This document shows positions 60,186-64,000 of a stretch of DNA of 64,000 nt, one piece after another. A program made the position numbers and the translations under genes. The notes under the pieces are model-generated. The model did not search any database. It saw only the letters and a list, made by a program, of their open reading frames with translations, and had not been told where the DNA came from. Origin of the DNA: Seiridium cupressi (taxonomy: Eukaryota; Ascomycota; Sordariomycetes; Amphisphaeriales; Sporocadaceae); assembly GCA_036674765.1 (NCBI GenBank), contig JARVKI010000097.1, forward strand, positions 1 to 64,000, given 5' to 3'. The stretch's first letter is position 1; each line of letters starts with the position of its first letter.

Positions 60186-61985
60186 ATGATTTTACCGCAG
60201 TCCGACGCCAGACAATTATATGTAGGAGATGTCCTGGGACGTTTTCAGCAAGCATTTCCGGCGGATACAGAACAAGATGGTTCCGGTGGCACAAATGAGG
60301 ATCTCAAAATCGAATGGCACAACCCAAGTGTCGTCGTGGGAACGGTTCTCATGGTAGTTGGTAGCAAGGCCGTCCAGGATGCGTTGGCGCAAGCGTCAGG
60401 TGCATTGTTCACTCCGGTTTGCTTTTCGTTCGGATGGGTTTCCTACGCGTTGTCGACTCTGGTGGGGGTTTTTGGAGACGGGAGGCTGCTTCCACCACCG
60501 GACTATGGCGTGAAGGTTTTCAATCTCGACTCTGGATATTATCGAAACAACAGGAACTGGGTCATCGGCAGGATTGTCAGAGACCACGAGGCCTTGATGT
60601 CTTCTCAAGAAGATGCCAAAACAAAAGCAATCAGAATCTCAATCTTCGATGCCGAGAGGAATAACAATGGAGCGCACAAGTTCGCCTACAACACTCTACA
60701 CATCTGGGGTGCTGTGGTCATACTCGTTCAGCTCGCCATCGCGTCTATTCCCGCAGCTATAAGCCAGGGACGCGAATGGGGGCCCCTTGCGCTCACAGCG
60801 CTCGGAACTGTGCTGGCCCTGATGGTGGGAGCGTTGCCCCAATGGGCTGCTGAGAAGCTTCCGAAACGTTCTGCATCCAAGGCGACCTATGCGCTGACTG
60901 CAGGCAACGGATCCAGGGACATCATGGTTATCAAAGGTCAAGGCAACTGCATAGATCTGGAAGAACTGGCAATTTCAGAGTCGCCCAGAAATGGCTATCC
61001 GTGGACCAAATTCCCAGCATTCTCCTCCGTGCAGAAGCACTCATCTCAACCTCGTGCCAAGGAGACCGGGGGGGTTCCAATCGGCTTTCTTATGACCTGT
61101 GTAGTGACTACAGTATCTGCCGTTTTATGGCTCCTTGTGATGATCAGTGTTGCTGGCTTGGATGAGCACACATGGGCATTGATTCTCGTCGGATTCGTCG
61201 GGACCATCCACAACACTCTTCTCGGGGGCATGGCGCGAGATCCGAAGCACAGAAATCTCCCACTGAACCTCATCGACACCATAACCGCCAGCAAAGTCAT
61301 GGATGGACTAATGGATCTTGAAGTTACCCATCCGGAATCCGCGCACGCGCTTCTGACGGAATTCTTTCCTGGGGAGATCCGACCGAACGAGAAAGACTGG
61401 TGGAAAACAAAAGGAGATCGATCGCTCACGGATTATGACCGGCAGCGATTAAAAGACGCCAAGAACAAGACAACTTTCCCTCCAAGGTCGCTTCCTCGAT
61501 CAGCAATGCCTCATTATAAACTACATAGCAGCACTACCGGAGGCCCTCCGACATCCATCACTACGGCCGAACATCCCCCAGTAGTCTTGCGTTCAAGACC
61601 TTCAAATGACGGCTTATCTCGGCCTGTCATCGTGGACCCCCAAAATGATATACGCGATTTGGACGAGCCGATCAATGATCCAAACCGCCTTGTGAGCGAT
61701 GCTGCGGGAGTTGCTCTGCAAGAGCAAGATGAACAGGATTTGAGAGCCGAATCTGCGCAAAAACCACAATCTACAAATCCAGAGCCGAACGCCCCTGGTA
61801 CTGCGACTAGTACACTGTCTCCCAGCATAGAAGACAGCTCGGGCGGCGATTACGAGAGAATAAATCGGAATGCGCCTGGAACAGCAGGATTGAGTGGGAG
61901 TCTGACAGACTCAAAAGAATCGACCAAACGGCTGGGCTGGCGAGAGATGTCAAAGGACTTCTCTAAACGACCGGACTGGGACTAA
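60186..61985 (+). CDS. multi-pass membrane protein of unknown function, 599 aa
   Basis: Single exon, ATG at 60186. Hydrophobic segments lie at about 48-68, 74-96, 169-192, 198-219, 299-323 and 328-349, so four to six membrane spans. Conserved-looking blocks are PDYGVKVFNLDSGYYRNNRNWVIGR between spans 2 and 3 and GTIHNTLLGGMARDP after the last span. The C-terminal ~200 residues are hydrophilic, Ser/Pro-rich and probably cytosolic. I recognise this as the type of uncharacterised membrane protein common in Pezizomycotina, but no biochemical role is known to me. It is convergent with the HET-like gene, with 199 bp between stop codons. An upstream extra exon cannot be excluded because the N-terminus starts close to a conserved block. 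Confidence 0.85.
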   Translation: MILPQSDARQLYVGDVLGRFQQAFPADTEQDGSGGTNEDLKIEWHNPSVVVGTVLMVVGSKAVQDALAQASGALFTPVCFSFGWVSYALSTLVGVFGDGRLLPPPDYGVKVFNLDSGYYRNNRNWVIGRIVRDHEALMSSQEDAKTKAIRISIFDAERNNNGAHKFAYNTLHIWGAVVILVQLAIASIPAAISQGREWGPLALTALGTVLALMVGALPQWAAEKLPKRSASKATYALTAGNGSRDIMVIKGQGNCIDLEELAISESPRNGYPWTKFPAFSSVQKHSSQPRAKETGGVPIGFLMTCVVTTVSAVLWLLVMISVAGLDEHTWALILVGFVGTIHNTLLGGMARDPKHRNLPLNLIDTITASKVMDGLMDLEVTHPESAHALLTEFFPGEIRPNEKDWWKTKGDRSLTDYDRQRLKDAKNKTTFPPRSLPRSAMPHYKLHSSTTGGPPTSITTAEHPPVVLRSRPSNDGLSRPVIVDPQNDIRDLDEPINDPNRLVSDAAGVALQEQDEQDLRAESAQKPQSTNPEPNAPGTATSTLSPSIEDSSGGDYERINRNAPGTAGLSGSLTDSKESTKRLGWREMSKDFSKRPDWD

Positions 61986-62184
61986 CGAATCACTCACGAT
62001 AAATACATGGGATTGATAGCTTTCTGAAGTCTTCTGGCATATGGAGCCAAGTCCTCACTGCCAGCCTTTTCCTTTTGTTGGTAAACTGTCGGTGGGAGCT
62101 TCTTTCGTGTATAAATTTTCGTTTGCATCGTCATCATCTAGGTATTGGGTTGAGATGCTCAATTGTATTCAAATGCGCTCTATT

Positions 62185-64000
62185 TTATTTTGTTGGAGGG
62201 TGGGTAAATCTTCGTAAAAATGGCCACCCGCCACCAGTGAGTTCCTCTAAACTAGATCTCTCTCCATGTCCTTCGCCTGTGTCACTGTTCTCTGTAGTTT
62301 GAGGAGTTGTGTCTTGCCTCGGTGTTCCCCAAATCCCCAAAAATCTCTCCAGTATGCTTGATTTCTGATTATCAGCTACTGGGTCAGCATCAGACATCTC
62401 ATTCTGCTCTTCCTGGTCATCACTATCTGTAAAATCCTCCTCAATAGGAACGTCCTCCTGGGTCACATACCCGTCAACCCACCAAGATTGAGAAGGACCC
62501 AGCACTTCTCCGAGGCATACACTTGGTTCATCCGGGCCTCGGAAGAACCCTTTTCTGTAGTGTAATTTATTTTCTTGAGTATGAAGATGATTTGGCTCCC
62601 TCCATATCATGATACGATGAATGATACGGGTATGGTACACTGGTTGCTGTATGGTATCTGGATTGCCGGACTTCTCAACCTCGACGAGTAAGGCAATCTC
62701 CCGAGGCCATTCCCTTGGTTGCGGCCCTGATAGTATGATGGCGAGCGTTGATTCTGCAGTTTGCAATCTGTTCAGCTGGTCGCTTGTGTTCTCGTCTGCT
62801 GGCTTGAAGCTGTACCATTCACTGAGACTTCGGTCGACTGGGAAGGAGAACTTCACCTCATGCCCGTCTGTATCTGTTCCCGCTGTCGTTCCAAGGATTT
62901 TCCCACGGGTCTTGGGTGAATCAGGGTAGAGAAGAAAACCGGGATACTGGACTTGAAGTCCAAGGTTCTGGTCCAAAACAGTAGCTTGCTTCCAGACTCG
63001 TAATGGATCCGGATAGTCTATTTCGTGTGTTGATAACCAGGTATTTAATGCCCAACCGAAGCCTCGGCGATTAAGCCTTTCACCCGGGAGAAAAATCATT
63101 CCCGATGGGATCGATCCCCTGTACTGCTGTTCTAGCAAGGTCCAGAATTCAACAGCCAGACTCTCCAACGTGTTTGCATCCTGGCGACTATTTTCTCTGC
63201 CTGGGTCATCCAATCCGGCTTTTTCGATCTCAGTATCTTCGTATTTGAGATTCAAAAGGGTAGCGAGCGCCAAAACCTCATGCTCTGGTTTACCGGTAGA
63301 CTGAGGACAAAAGGTTAGCGTTTATATATACCGAGGTACCGAGACTCACCCTCCATCTAGTGGCACGCCACGTGTTCGAAACCAGTTTGGCAGTTATCGC
63401 AGGATCGTTCTCCCGATGGTTTACTACTGGCGTGATTCTCCTGTCTCGGCGCTCTTCTCCCATCATGATGTGGGATAACTGATCCTTGACGAGTCTAATG
63501 ATACCCGACGTAGGGCTCTGAATAGCCTTACTCAGTTGCTCTTCGAGAGCATCGAGTTTGAGTAGATTCATTGTTCCTCTCTCGGCCTCCTCAAATGGTA
63601 TGATTATCTGGCGACTTAGGTATGCTTCTTGAAGTGTCCACAGTCGCCGCATCCAGACGCTGGACAATATGCGCATGGCGGCTTCAGCAGGGTTATTCGG
63701 GTTCCCTCTATTCATGGCCTTCAAGCCATTGTCGAGGACAATAGTGTATTTGGACTTATCAAACACTTGGAAAATTTGTCGGATAGCCTTTTTTTTGAGA
63801 CGTTGTTCCACAGAAGGGCCTACCGGCACAACGAGCGTGTCCATCCAGAACAGAGCCTCCTCGGTCTTAGTTGCCCGCTCGATCTGCCTTCGGATAAACT
63901 TCAGTCGGCAAGTGCTCAGCTCATTCTTGTCTTCGTTTCCCCAACCGTCTGACCATACGTGTGACATTGTGACAAATTCAAGTTTCTTGGTGCTGTTCAG
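62185..64000 (-). CDS. HET-like (heterokaryon incompatibility) protein, 5' end outside window
   Basis: Two exons visible, 64000-63350 and 63300-62185, joined through a GTGAGT...CTCAG intron of 49 nt; the frame is open to the window edge, so the first exon(s) are missing. At least 588 aa are present. HET-domain blocks are seen: VTMSHVWSDG (like the SHVWGDG block), FWMDTLVVP (like WIDALCINQ/DTLCVP) and MRRLWTLQEAYLS (like RGWTLQE). HET proteins trigger growth arrest and cell death when incompatible strains fuse. In the DTLCVP-type motif the Cys is Val here. The remainder (about 370 residues) has no recognised domain; its end is acidic and Ser/Thr-rich. Adjacent to the convergent membrane protein. 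Classified as HET-like; the full N-terminus cannot be seen. Confidence 0.85.

Noticed and set aside
1..64000. CRISPR arrays, bacterial operons, rRNA genes, long terminal repeats
   Set aside because: None were seen. The only array-like repeats are simple 2-, 5- and 9-bp tandem repeats without unique spacers, and no paired long repeats or transposase motifs could be recognised by eye.

Overview
The window is nuclear DNA of a filamentous ascomycete, most likely a Sordariomycete-like Pezizomycotina fungus. The genes carry short GT-AG introns (about 48-115 nt) with CTAAC/CTGAC-type branch sites. The gene families are fungal: Zn2Cys6/fungal_trans regulators, a CFEM protein, a HET-like protein, a Vps10 sorting receptor and a DUF962/Mpo1-type protein. 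There is also one intron-containing nuclear tRNA. Species cannot be fixed from sequence alone. Exon structures given here were worked out by eye from splice consensus, phase and protein continuity.

Layout. 0-13 kb: a hypothetical protein, a full-length VPS10 receptor (2 exons) and a two-exon hypothetical protein with an unusually long 770-nt intron. 15-17 kb: a five-exon radical-SAM lysine 2,3-aminomutase homologue with all key residues and a probable mitochondrial presequence. 21-24 kb: housekeeping genes, RNA polymerase II subunit RPB7 (minus) and a DUF962/Mpo1-like membrane enzyme (plus), divergently arranged. 26-30 kb: an acidic hypothetical protein, a small secreted protein and a UCH-type deubiquitinase.

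32-39 kb: a ten-exon Zn2Cys6 regulator whose zinc cluster is split over three small exons, one of them only 18 nt. It converges on a six-exon MFS transporter that uses a GC-AG intron. The transporter is divergent from a GPI-type CFEM protein. 39-49.5 kb is almost gene-empty apart from a 53-residue cysteine protein. 49.5-53.6 kb: a flavoprotein monooxygenase and a second Zn2Cys6 regulator on the same strand.

54-64 kb is an accessory-looking region. It holds a decayed GIY-YIG-like gene, an intron-containing tRNA-Arg(UCU), a decayed kinase with lost catalytic residues, an intact multi-pass membrane protein and, convergent with it, a HET-like protein that runs off the right edge. The last two may form an allorecognition-type pair, but this is inference.

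The observations most worth checking are the KamA-type aminomutase, the skippable micro-exons in the zinc cluster, the membrane-protein/HET pair beside decayed neighbours, and the CFEM protein with Asn at the usual haem-ligand Asp position.
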